Positions 1-7,892 of a stretch of 33,950 nt of DNA are shown here, one piece after another. This stretch comes from Flavobacteriales bacterium. GTDB taxonomy: Bacteria > Bacteroidota > Bacteroidia > Flavobacteriales_C > GCA-002722245. The translations under genes and the position numbers were made by a program. Location: positions 1 through 33,950 of the forward strand of contig JAQXEE010000135.1 of the NCBI GenBank assembly GCA_029251005.1, given 5' to 3'. The notes beneath the pieces were generated by a model. That model was not told the DNA's origin. It searched no databases and worked only from the letters and a program-made list of their open reading frames with translations. Positions within the stretch are counted from its first letter, which is position 1. Every line of letters begins with the position of its first letter.

Positions 1-1209
1 ATATGCATCCATTCCATGTTCAGCAGAATCTAGACCATCTAATTCCTCTGTTTTTGAAACTCTAATTCCGAGTGTCTTTTTTAGCGTAAATAGAATTATG
101 AAACTAGATATTAAGCAAAAAGCACTTATAACAGCAACTCCTGATACTTGAATAAGAAACTGATCAAATCCTGCTTTTTTTCCAAATATACCAACTGCTA
201 AAGTTCCCCAAACTCCGCATACTAAATGAACAGGAATTGCTCCAACAGGATCATCTAATCTTAATTTATCTAATGCGGCAATTGCAAATACAATAAGAAT
301 ACCAGCAATAGCTCCAATTATGATTGCAGAACCTGGAGACATTATATCAGCTCCAGCTGTTATTCCAACTAAACCTCCTAATATTCCGTTTAAAAACATG
401 GTTAAATCTAAATTCTTGTACCACATGAAAGAGCAAGACATTGCAGCCATACCTCCAGCAGCTGCAGCTAAGCTAGTTGTCACAAGTGTAAGTGAAGTCA
501 AGCTCGGATCCGCAGATAAAACAGAACCACCATTGAAGCCAAACCAACCTAGCCAGAGAATTAAAACCCCAGCAGTTGCAAATGGAATATTATGTCCAAA
601 AATAACTAATGACTTACCATTTTTTCCAAACTTACCAATTCGAGCTCCTAGTAACCAAACAGCAATTAATGCTGCCCATCCACCAACTGAGTGAACTAAT
701 GATGAACCTGCAAAATCATAGAAACCAAGCTTCTCTAAGAAGCCACCACCCCATTTCCATGAGCCTACGATTGGATATATTAAGCCAACATAAATTACCA
801 CAAAAACCATAAATGAGCCAAGCTTTACTCTTTCAGCAACAGCTCCAGATACGATTGTTGCAGCAGTTGCCGCAAACATACCTTGAAAAAGGAAATCAGT
901 CCACCATGTATATCCTGCGGTCGCGTATTCTGATGTCATTCCATTTGCAGGAGCGTCTATACCGAACCCTGCAAATTTTAATATTCCCATATCTCCATCT
1001 TCGAAACCTGGATACATTAAATTAAACCCACCGATATAGTAAAGTAAAAGTCCTGAACATATTATAAAAATGTTTTTAAATAGTATATTAATGGTGTTCT
1101 TTTGCCTAGTAAGACCAATTTCTAATAAAGAAAACCCAAGATGCATGAAGAATACCAATCCGGTACAAATCATCATCCACATATTATTTATTGTTAAAAG
1201 ATTATCCAC
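1..1209 (-). CDS. amt: Ammonium transporter Amt (partial, 3' end beyond the left edge)
   Basis: This is an Amt/Mep/Rh-family ammonium channel in the inner membrane. The reading frame on the minus strand is open from 1209 to base 1, about 403 codons with no stop. It opens VDNLLTINNMWMMICTGLVF, followed by repeated hydrophobic helices. Family-typical stretches are visible, such as GAVAERVKLGSF, GWFGFNGGS, DDPVGAIPVHLVCGVWGTL, and a tail reading EELDGLDSAEHGMDAY. That tail resembles the usual C-terminal regulatory end, so probably only a few residues are missing. I chose the GTG at 1209 because homologues start just before a LLTINN-like stretch. ATG at 1182 is the alternative. An in-frame TAA lies directly upstream, at the end of glnK. 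The gene follows glnK by 24 bp, the usual pairing in which GlnK plugs the Amt trimer. Confidence 0.93.
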   Translation of the reverse strand, partial: MDNLLTINNMWMMICTGLVFFMHLGFSLLEIGLTRQKNTINILFKNIFIICSGLLLYYIGGFNLMYPGFEDGDMGILKFAGFGIDAPANGMTSEYATAGYTWWTDFLFQGMFAATAATIVSGAVAERVKLGSFMVFVVIYVGLIYPIVGSWKWGGGFLEKLGFYDFAGSSLVHSVGGWAALIAVWLLGARIGKFGKNGKSLVIFGHNIPFATAGVLILWLGWFGFNGGSVLSADPSLTSLTLVTTSLAAAAGGMAAMSCSFMWYKNLDLTMFLNGILGGLVGITAGADIMSPGSAIIIGAIAGILIVFAIAALDKLRLDDPVGAIPVHLVCGVWGTLAVGIFGKKAGFDQFLIQVSGVAVISAFCLISSFIILFTLKKTLGIRVSKTEELDGLDSAEHGMDAY

Positions 1210-1233
1210 GTTGTATTGTTTTAATTTTTGTCT

Positions 1234-1569
1234 TTAGAGTGCTGAGTTACCTCTCTCATTTGTTCGTATTCTATACGCCTCATTTACCTCCGAAACAAAT
1301 ATTTTACCGTCACCAACTTTGCCAGTACTCGCAGAATCCATAATCGCTTTTATTGTTCTTTCTAAAAATTCATCAGAAACAACAATTGATATTTTACGTC
1401 TTTGAATGTCAGTACTACTATATTCGACTCCTCGATATACATGACCTATTTTTTCGTTTCCAACCCCAGTAACATCCCAATAAGTGAAAAAGGTAACTTC
1501 TACGGCCAATAATGCTTCTTTTACATCATCAAAGGCTGATTTTCTGATAATTGCTTCGACTTTTTTCAT
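1234..1569 (-). CDS. glnK: Nitrogen regulatory protein P-II (GlnK/GlnB type)
   Basis: This is a small trimeric cytoplasmic signal protein that senses 2-oxoglutarate and ATP/ADP. At 111 residues it is the normal family length (about 112). It starts MKKVEAIIRKS. The T-loop region has YRG at 45-47 and a tyrosine at 50, at the place of the uridylylated Tyr51 of enterobacterial proteins. The B-loop reads TGKVGDGKIFV and the C-terminal loop has RIRTNERG. The protein is therefore complete, with the modifiable tyrosine present. The amt gene follows on the same strand 24 bp later, so the two are probably co-transcribed and this copy is more likely GlnK than GlnB. Whether it is uridylylated in this organism cannot be told from the window. 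I found no convincing sigma-54 site or TAnnTTTG box upstream. Confidence 0.95.
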   Translation of the reverse strand: MKKVEAIIRKSAFDDVKEALLAVEVTFFTYWDVTGVGNEKIGHVYRGVEYSSTDIQRRKISIVVSDEFLERTIKAIMDSASTGKVGDGKIFVSEVNEAYRIRTNERGNSAL

Positions 1570-2408
1570 ATCAAAATATTTTTTTAAAGATACTCCAGCA
1601 TTGCCTTTAAAAATATGTTGTTACGCATATTTTAACTTGTTAAAAGGTTTGTTTTTTTAGTAGTTTAAGTACTTGTTTTAAGGAATTGGATTTGCATCTA
1701 GACTGATGCAAATTGTGTTGCTAAAACTTTTTTCTGTTAAGTGGGTTACCCTACAAAAAGAAAAAAAACAAGATTACAGATCAGCGAATATTTCAGAAAA
1801 ATCGACAATCAAAGTTTAGTAAAGTGCAGGGAAACAAATGCATTTTTATTCATGGGTGAAGTTAGCATTTAACAAAATTAAGAATCTGTAGATTAATTAA
1901 AAGACGTATTTTAAGAAGAGATCCTGATATTTTCTGCAGAGGTCTAAGGAAAGTAATTCTTATTAAATATTTCTGTAGATAAGTGTCTTTAAAAACTTGC
2001 AGTACGCTAAATTGAGGGAATTAGTAGAGAAAATTTCTTCTAAAGTAATTGAAGATGCATCAGTAGATGTCGAATCTTATGATGAGGAAGGTTTGTTTGT
2101 GTAATTAGCAGTAATGGTAATAAATTGGTGAGGTGTTTTAAGATATTTTGAAGCAGTTTTATTTTATGAGATACATTATAAACACCGTCGCTGATAAATA
2201 TTTTGTTGGTTTTTACAAATGAAGGTCTACTGTTAATTATTGAGCCAAAATATCTAGCGCAATTACTTAGAGCCTAGGAATTCGAATGTCTAACTAAATA
2301 AATTTAAAATTATGAAGGGGGATTAAATTATAAACTACTTTGCAACTAAGATTTATTAGCGTTGATTAAATCTTATTTTGTTACATCAAAAGATTTTAAA
2401 CTTTGGGA
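1570..2408. other. Gene-poor stretch of about 840 bp
   Basis: No open reading frame with a credible start or family signature is present between glnK and murQ, which both read leftwards. A few short stop-bounded stretches without good starts occur, for example about 1989-2104 (ending SVDVESYDEEGLFV) and about 2210-2280 (ending PKYLAQLLRA). They lie in different frames. They could be remains of a decayed gene or chance in AT-rich DNA. No tRNA, clear terminator or repeat array was seen. The end nearest glnK should hold the glnK-amt promoter. Confidence 0.5.
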
Positions 2409-3209
2409 TTATAAATTTTCCACAGCTTTTCTCACGCTTCCGTATTTTAACAACAATTTATTAGCCGCATTATAATCCAACCCAGTTTCTTCCATAACCA
2501 TTATAGTTCCTCGATCAATCAATTTATCGTTACTCAATTGCATGTCAACCATTTTGTTTCCTTTAACATGTCCTAATTGAATCATAATAGCTGTGGAAAT
2601 CATATTAAGAATTAGTTTCTGAGCAGTACCTGCTTTCATTCTTGTACTACCTGTTACGAACTCAGGCCCAACTACGGCTGCTATTGGGAATTTTGCTGTT
2701 TTCGCGAGTAAGCTATTTTCGTTACAAGTGATACAACCGGTTGTTATTTTTCGTTGATTGCATTCTTCTAAAGCTGAAATTACGTAAGGAGTAGAACCAC
2801 TTGCTGCAATTCCAATAACAGTATCTTTTCCTGTGATTTTATATTTTTTTAAATCTATCCAACCTTGGGCAGTATCGTCTTCAGCATTTTCAACTGCTTT
2901 ACGAATAGCGATATCTCCACCAGCAATAATTCCGACTACTTTACCAAAGTCTACTCCAAAAGTTGGAGGGCATTCACTCGCATCAACAACACCCAACCGA
3001 CCACTTGTTCCAGCACCCATGTAAAATAACCGACCACCTTTTTTCATATTTGGAACAGCAGCGTTTATTAGCGATTCAATGCTTGGTAATATATCTTTAA
3101 TAGTTTCTGCTACTGATTTATCTTCACGGTTGATATTTTGAAGTAATTCCAATACCTTCATATTTTGGAGATTATCATACTTAGAATTCTGTTCGGTAGA
3201 CTTTTTCAT
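2409..3209 (-). CDS. murQ: N-acetylmuramic acid 6-phosphate etherase
   Basis: MurQ cleaves the lactyl ether of MurNAc-6-phosphate to give GlcNAc-6-phosphate and D-lactate. It is a cytoplasmic step in recycling peptidoglycan sugars. At 266 residues it is slightly shorter than the E. coli enzyme (about 298). The SIS-domain phosphosugar loop GAGTSGR is at 65-71. The signature DASECPPTFG follows, with Glu79, and a second acidic residue, Glu110, lies in AVENAEDD. Both sit four residues before E. coli Glu83 and Glu114, the catalytic pair. The later segment GSTRMKAGTAQKLILN is also typical. The start ATG is clear. The gene stands alone, divergent from the 189-residue protein. No kinase (AnmK/AmgK) or PTS importer is adjacent, so the source of its substrate is not shown here. 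Confidence 0.95.
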   Translation of the reverse strand: MKKSTEQNSKYDNLQNMKVLELLQNINREDKSVAETIKDILPSIESLINAAVPNMKKGGRLFYMGAGTSGRLGVVDASECPPTFGVDFGKVVGIIAGGDIAIRKAVENAEDDTAQGWIDLKKYKITGKDTVIGIAASGSTPYVISALEECNQRKITTGCITCNENSLLAKTAKFPIAAVVGPEFVTGSTRMKAGTAQKLILNMISTAIMIQLGHVKGNKMVDMQLSNDKLIDRGTIMVMEETGLDYNAANKLLLKYGSVRKAVENL

Positions 3210-3260
3210 AACTCTAAAATAAGGAGTGTTTTCATAGTATTTATTTAAGAATAAAATTTA

Positions 3261-3311
3261 ATTCAACACAATCAGTTGAATAATTAAGGACTTTTAAAAT
3301 TGAATAATTAA
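3261..3311. promoter_or_regulatory. Inverted plus direct repeats in the murQ divergent promoter region
   Basis: Between the two divergent starts (3209 and 3320) lies a 7-bp inverted repeat, ATTCAAC (3261-3267) and GTTGAAT (3275-3281), with a 7-bp spacer. Its right arm overlaps a 12-bp direct repeat, TTGAATAATTAA, at 3276-3287 and again at 3300-3311, 24 bp apart. This could be an operator for either gene. The DNA is AT-rich, so chance is a real alternative. Confidence 0.35.
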
Positions 3312-3319
3312 TTTTAAGA

Positions 3320-3889
3320 ATGCATAATCTTGAACCGCATTATAATTGGCGCCATTTTTACGCTGCTGAAAATGATTCAATATCTCCATTTTATGGGAGA
3401 GAATATAGCGAGTTTACATATTCCGACCGAGTTTATAATCATTTGATTCATCCACAATGGGATTATATTGAATCACCTACATTATTTTTAAAAATATTGT
3501 ATTGTAATTACGATCAAGCTTTTGCAGTTATTGAATTAATAGGAGAGTGGAACGATTGTTTAAACAACGATATAATGCTTTTTAAAAGAGAAGTTATAGA
3601 TGTGTTAATAGCAGAAGGAATCCAGAAGTTTGTACTTATTGGCGAAAATGTTTTGAATTTTCACTACTCTGACGATTGCTACTATGAAGAATGGTTCGAT
3701 GAAACTTATGACGGTTGGATCGCCGCTGTTAATTTTCAGGAACACGTTTTAAGTGAGATGTCAACAATAGGAATCGACCAGTATTTACTATGGGGTGGCG
3801 ATTTAAATGATTTGCCATGGAGAACATTTAAGCCACAAGATTTGATGTTGAAAATTGAATCTATTTTTAATAGAAGACTGGGGATTTAA
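3320..3889 (+). CDS. Conserved Bacteroidota protein of unknown function
   Basis: This 189-residue protein has no signal peptide or membrane helix. It is rich in aromatic and acidic residues, for example FYGREYSEFTYSDRVYNHLI near residue 24, HPQWDYIESPTLFLKILY, ELIGEWND, LIGENVLNFHYSDDCYYEEW, and a C-terminal LPWRTFKPQDLM. I recognise the overall pattern as a compact cytoplasmic protein that recurs in Bacteroidota genomes, but I know of no assigned function. Codon use and length look like a genuine gene. It stands alone, divergent from murQ (110 bp between starts) and 97 bp upstream of the next plus-strand gene. The function should be left open. Confidence 0.8.
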   Translation: MHNLEPHYNWRHFYAAENDSISPFYGREYSEFTYSDRVYNHLIHPQWDYIESPTLFLKILYCNYDQAFAVIELIGEWNDCLNNDIMLFKREVIDVLIAEGIQKFVLIGENVLNFHYSDDCYYEEWFDETYDGWIAAVNFQEHVLSEMSTIGIDQYLLWGGDLNDLPWRTFKPQDLMLKIESIFNRRLGI

Positions 3890-3929
3890 CCCGAAACCAT
3901 TCAATAACACTCGTTTACTCAATTTTAGC

Positions 3930-3960
3930 ATGAAAATCTAACTAAATTTTCATACTTTTA
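3930..3960 (+). promoter_or_regulatory. Hairpin followed by a -7-like box upstream of the 328-residue protein
   Basis: An 8-bp perfect inverted repeat, ATGAAAAT (3930-3937) and ATTTTCAT (3946-3953), is followed directly by TACTTTTA (3953-3960). The latter is one base off the Bacteroidota -7 consensus TAnnTTTG, and the ATG at 3987 lies 26 bp further on. The hairpin has no T-tract, so an operator reading is as likely as a terminator for the upstream gene. Confidence 0.35.
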
Positions 3961-3986
3961 CGGTTGCTCAAAAAAGAAATAATTAT

Positions 3987-4973
3987 ATGAGACTTAATCA
4001 ATTAGCAAAAAAAGTTGGACGTCCTTACACTCGTGTTGAAAAATACATAAAAAAAGATCTCGAAGTTGAGGGGATTGAAGGACCGAATTCTAAAGTCGCG
4101 GATGACATTGTCGAAAAAGTTATTTCCAAATTTGGACTTGCTCCAAAAGTTGTTGCAGAAAAGGAAAAACCAAAAATGGAAACTGTTGAGGCTAAACCGG
4201 CTGAAATTTCACCTGAAGAAAGAGGAATAGAGGAGGTTCGTATTTCAGGTTTGGATGCAACCCCAGCAGAATTGATTGTTCCAAATTTTGAAGGTTTAGG
4301 AGAAACAAAAATAGAGGAGGATGATTTGATGGAGGAAAAAGATCTAGTTGTAGATTCGAATACTGAAACAGTAGTTGAGCAGACTGAAGAGATCGTTGAG
4401 GTAGCCGAATCGAAAATTGTTGAAACAATAGAGACTAACGAAACAACATTACATGTTGATCAAGAAGGTGTGATTGTTGCACCTAAGGTTGAGTTAGAAG
4501 GATTTAAAGTTCGTGGTAAAATTGATTTGCCAGGAGAAGAAACTGAGAAAGAAGTTGAATCTGAAGAGCCTGAAGTAGTGATTGAACTAACTAAGGAAGA
4601 ACAAGCTGAGAAAGACGCAAAAGCAAAAGTTGAGAAAGTGGCTAAAGAAGCGGCTAAGGCCAAAGCAGAAGCTGAAAGAGAAAAAAGAGTTAAAGCTGAA
4701 TCTTTAAGAGCTGAAAAGTATAAAGCTGAAAAAGAAGCGAAGGCTCAATTTGAATTGAGAAAGAGGATTGAGGAGGAGAAAAAGTTGAAGAAGGAAGAGG
4801 GTAAAAAGCATTATTTAAATAAAGTACAAGACACCCCTATTCCAAAAACGAAAAAGAAAAAGATGAAAGCTCTTGAGTTAAACGAGGACGATGCTTTTGA
4901 GATAAAAGAAAAATATCAAATAAAAGAAAATATGACGACTTGGGAAAAAATCGTTAGATGGTTTAATACATAA
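3987..4973 (+). CDS. Highly charged low-complexity protein with IF-2-N-like N-terminus, function unknown
   Basis: The 328-residue product has three parts. Residues 1-50 (MRLNQLAKKVGRPYTRVEKY, then an acidic helix) resemble the small helical N-domain of translation initiation factor IF-2. Residues about 55-205 are acidic (Glu/Val/Pro-rich), and about 205-300 form a Lys/Glu/Ala-rich helix likely to be a long coiled coil. The end, MTTWEKIVRWFNT, is a short aromatic tail. There is no signal peptide or membrane span. It is not IF-2 itself, because no GTPase domain follows. The mix suggests a scaffold or nucleic-acid/ribosome-associated protein, but that is inference. It is followed by a terminator at 4993-5025, so the transcript probably ends there. 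Confidence 0.75.
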   Translation: MRLNQLAKKVGRPYTRVEKYIKKDLEVEGIEGPNSKVADDIVEKVISKFGLAPKVVAEKEKPKMETVEAKPAEISPEERGIEEVRISGLDATPAELIVPNFEGLGETKIEEDDLMEEKDLVVDSNTETVVEQTEEIVEVAESKIVETIETNETTLHVDQEGVIVAPKVELEGFKVRGKIDLPGEETEKEVESEEPEVVIELTKEEQAEKDAKAKVEKVAKEAAKAKAEAEREKRVKAESLRAEKYKAEKEAKAQFELRKRIEEEKKLKKEEGKKHYLNKVQDTPIPKTKKKKMKALELNEDDAFEIKEKYQIKENMTTWEKIVRWFNT

Positions 4974-4992
4974 TATTAAATTAAATAATATT

Positions 4993-5025
4993 AAAAAGGG
5001 TGGATCTAGTATCTGCCTTTTTTTT
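4993..5025 (+). terminator. Probable rho-independent terminator
   Basis: AAAAAGG (4993-4999) pairs with CCTTTTT (5016-5022), with extra GAT/ATC pairing inside, and the run of T continues to 5025. It lies 20 bp after the stop of the 328-residue protein and just before the M20 peptidase start. Confidence 0.6.
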
Positions 5026-5061
5026 GTGCTAATTTTAAGGCAAATACAAACATAATTGGTA

Positions 5062-6462
5062 ATGAGGGGTGTATTGATATTTTTTGGGGTGATAATTTCT
5101 ATTGTTTCCAACGCACAATTCTTCACAATAAATAATAACCAAGACCGATGTGAAATCCATGAAATACTTAGTCAGTATATTCAAAAGGAATCCATTTCAG
5201 GAAATGAAAAAGAGGCAGGAACTTGGTTAAAAGAATTGTGTGAACAAAATGGACTATTTGTAAAGCAGATGGGAAACGAAAACGGTAATTATAATTTTTC
5301 AGCATCCATTCGTCCGCTCTCAAGTAATTTACCTAATATTATTTTTTTAAACCATATTGATGTTGTTCCAGTTGGCGATTCATCACTTTGGAAATACCCA
5401 CCTTTTTCAGGGGAAATAGTTGATGGAGAAATTTGGGGAAGAGGTGCTTTTGATAATAAAGGAGCGGCCATTGTTCAACTAGCTTCTGTAATTCAAGCTG
5501 CAAGATCTTTTGAAAAATCAAACATTCCTTACAATGTTACCTTTTTAGCCGTTTCTTGTGAAGAATCTCAATGTGATGGAGGAATTAAATATGTTGTTGA
5601 TAATTATCTTGACTTATTAAACTCCGCTGTTGTAATAGGGGAAGGCCCTCCGGGATTAAAAGGAATTATAGAGGCTGATACAAGTTTAAGTTTGTTTGGG
5701 ATTTCTATCGCACATAAAAGAGCACTTTGGTTAGAGTTAGAATTGTTAATAGGCACCTCTGGTCACGGTTCAACTACCCCGCTATCATATTCTAATAAAG
5801 ACATGATTATTGCCCTGAATAATATTATTACAGAAGGACAGCCTACTGTGTTTACTAATGTGAATACGCAAATATTAAAAGATTTAGGGAAACTGGAAAG
5901 TGGAGTTAAGTCTGCAGCTTTAAAACATCCGCATATCTACAAAAGCATTTTGATTCCCAAGTTGAGAGAGCGACCTGAAGTGTATTCATTATTGTCTAAT
6001 ACAATAACATTAACTAGTATTTCGAGTAGTTCAAACATTGTTAATCTGATACCTGGGAAAACAACTGCTTTATTGGATTGTAGATTATTACCAGATACGG
6101 ATAGAAATGTATTTTTAGCCGATTTGAAAAAAAGGCTAAAAAATGATTTGATTTCTGTAAAGGTTTTAAATGAAATGCCTCCAATGTCTCCTTCAAGTGA
6201 CACGACTAAATTTTATAGGAGTTTAAATAGGGCTATTCTAGAGAATTATCCAAAGGCTGAGGTAATTCCTATGATGATGCCTAATTTTAATGATATTGGA
6301 ATTTTCAGATCTAAAGGCGTCATGTGTTATTCTTCATTTCCAATTCAGTTGGATTTAGACCATATGAAACACATTCATAATTATAATGAATCTATTCCTA
6401 TTGAACCTTTATTGAAAGGAAAGCAGACTTATGACGCTTTTATTAGGGATTTGTTGAATTGA
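5062..6462 (+). CDS. Exported M20-family metallopeptidase
   Basis: This is a zinc-dependent M20/ArgE-DapE-CPG2-like peptidase or amidohydrolase of about 466 residues. I chose the ATG at 5062. An in-frame TTG at 5056 would add two residues. The first 18 residues (MRGVLIFFGVIISIVSNA) form a signal peptide, so it acts in the periplasm or outside. Metal-site motifs appear in order: LNHIDVVPV (His98, Asp100), the bridging aspartate in GRGAFDNKG, the catalytic/ligand glutamates in CEESQ (Glu167-168), the GEGPPG segment, and a C-terminal histidine in HNYNESIPI. The dimerisation insert (GTSGHGSTTPLSYS) lies between. The exact substrate (dipeptide, N-acyl amino acid) cannot be told. It is a single gene, convergent with folC. 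Confidence 0.88.
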   Translation: MRGVLIFFGVIISIVSNAQFFTINNNQDRCEIHEILSQYIQKESISGNEKEAGTWLKELCEQNGLFVKQMGNENGNYNFSASIRPLSSNLPNIIFLNHIDVVPVGDSSLWKYPPFSGEIVDGEIWGRGAFDNKGAAIVQLASVIQAARSFEKSNIPYNVTFLAVSCEESQCDGGIKYVVDNYLDLLNSAVVIGEGPPGLKGIIEADTSLSLFGISIAHKRALWLELELLIGTSGHGSTTPLSYSNKDMIIALNNIITEGQPTVFTNVNTQILKDLGKLESGVKSAALKHPHIYKSILIPKLRERPEVYSLLSNTITLTSISSSSNIVNLIPGKTTALLDCRLLPDTDRNVFLADLKKRLKNDLISVKVLNEMPPMSPSSDTTKFYRSLNRAILENYPKAEVIPMMMPNFNDIGIFRSKGVMCYSSFPIQLDLDHMKHIHNYNESIPIEPLLKGKQTYDAFIRDLLN

Positions 6463-6591
6463 ATTATCTAAAAAAATTACTTCTTGTTTCTTTGTTGGCA
6501 TCCTATAGATTTTGTGTTTGTGACGTTTGACCAACCGGTTTTTATCATTGTTTAAGATCAAATAAATTTGGTTAACTCAACACTTGGTTTT

Positions 6592-7806
6592 TTAAATTAC
6601 TTCAGCCACAACAAAGGTACTTCCTCCAATAAATATTAAGTCATTTTCATTAGCGTTATCAATTGCAGCCTTTTTTGCTTCTTGAACTGAAGAATAGGCT
6701 AGGCCAATACAATCATTTTTTAAACCGGCTTCCATTAACTTTTTAACATTTAACGCTCTTACGATGTTTGGCGAACACCAGTAAAAAAAACCAACTTTTG
6801 GTAGTAAGTTTAAAATAGCTTCGATGTCTTTATCATCTACCATTCCCCAAACAATATGTAGTCTTTCAAATTGCAAATCTTCTATTTGGTTAGCTATTAT
6901 TCTAACACCATCTATGTTGTGGGCAGTATCACAAATTATTTTAGGCGATTGTTGTAATGTTTGCCATCTACCTTTTAAATCGGTATTCTTTACAGTGCTT
7001 ACAAAACCCGAAGCTATATTGTTTTCAGAAATATTCCAGCCTTGTTTTATAAGTTCCTTAATTGTAGCATAAACAGTTTTAGAATTTTCCTCTTGATAAT
7101 AGCCCGAAAGGTCTAGCTTATAATTACATTCAGTGTCTTCAGCCCAAATAATCTCGGCTTTATTCTGAAGCGCTATAAAATCAAAAACAGTAACTGTTTC
7201 CCCTTGCTTTCTTCCAATAACTACAGGAGTGTTTAGTTTAATAATTCCTGCTTTTTCTCCTGCTATATCGGGTAAATTATCACCAAGGAATTGCACATGG
7301 TCTAATCCTATATTTGTGATAACACTTACCTCTGGATTAATAATGTTTGAACAGTCCAATCTTCCACCAAGTCCAGTTTCGATAATAGCGATGTCTACTT
7401 TTTGTTCTGCAAAGTATTTGAAAGCCATTATTGTAGTATATTCAAAAAATGATGGTTCAATTGATTGTCCTACCGATTTGAATTCTTTTACAAAATCGAT
7501 AACATATTGTTGATCTATTTCAGCACCATTAATTTTAATACGTTCCCTAAAATCTTTTAAATGAGGTGAAGTAAATAGTCCAACTTTATATCCTGATTCT
7601 TGTAAAATGGAAGCAAGCATGTGAGAGCAAGAACCTTTTCCGTTTGTACCCGCTATATGTATGGATTTAAACTTTTGATGAGGTTTGTCTGCTAGTTTAC
7701 TTAATTGCAGTACTCTTTTTAAACCTGGCTTAAAGGCTGATCCTCCGTGTTTTTGATATGCCGGGAATCGCGTAAATAGGAAATCTATGGTTTCTTCGTA
7801 GTTCAA
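6592..7806 (-). CDS. folC: Bifunctional folylpolyglutamate / dihydrofolate synthase
   Basis: FolC is a Mur-ligase-family ATP enzyme that adds glutamate to dihydropteroate and/or folates in the cytoplasm. At 404 residues it has the normal length. The P-loop HIAGTNGKGSCSHM is at 50-63, followed by FTSPHLKDFRERI, the ETGLGGRLDCSN motif, and TNIGLDHVQFLG with the metal/ATP-contacting histidine. The C-terminal domain contains CDTAHNIDG. The start is TTG at 7806. The protein then begins MNYEETIDFLFTRFP, exactly where homologues start, and no upstream ATG exists in frame. The alpha/beta hydrolase gene lies 86 bp upstream on the same strand, so the two may share a transcript, but their functions are not obviously linked. 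Confidence 0.94.
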   Translation of the reverse strand: MNYEETIDFLFTRFPAYQKHGGSAFKPGLKRVLQLSKLADKPHQKFKSIHIAGTNGKGSCSHMLASILQESGYKVGLFTSPHLKDFRERIKINGAEIDQQYVIDFVKEFKSVGQSIEPSFFEYTTIMAFKYFAEQKVDIAIIETGLGGRLDCSNIINPEVSVITNIGLDHVQFLGDNLPDIAGEKAGIIKLNTPVVIGRKQGETVTVFDFIALQNKAEIIWAEDTECNYKLDLSGYYQEENSKTVYATIKELIKQGWNISENNIASGFVSTVKNTDLKGRWQTLQQSPKIICDTAHNIDGVRIIANQIEDLQFERLHIVWGMVDDKDIEAILNLLPKVGFFYWCSPNIVRALNVKKLMEAGLKNDCIGLAYSSVQEAKKAAIDNANENDLIFIGGSTFVVAEVI

Positions 7807-7892
7807 AGTTTACTTTTTTAAGTTAAAACGCTTACATTCTTTATTGGGTTCAACCTCCTCTGTAAAAGGGACAAATTTTGTGTCAGATAACT

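Noticed and set aside
320-1025. Three plus-strand open frames (320-694, 609-812, 813-1025)
   Set aside because: They are antisense shadows of the amt gene, whose minus-strand frame is uninterrupted and carries family motifs.
1989-2104. Short open stretch ending SVDVESYDEEGLFV as a small gene
   Set aside because: A TAG lies just upstream in frame, no ATG is present and no family is recognised.
4192-4663. Minus-strand open frames within the 328-residue protein
   Set aside because: Low-complexity Glu/Lys codons produce antisense Phe/Leu/Ser frames; no start context or family pattern.
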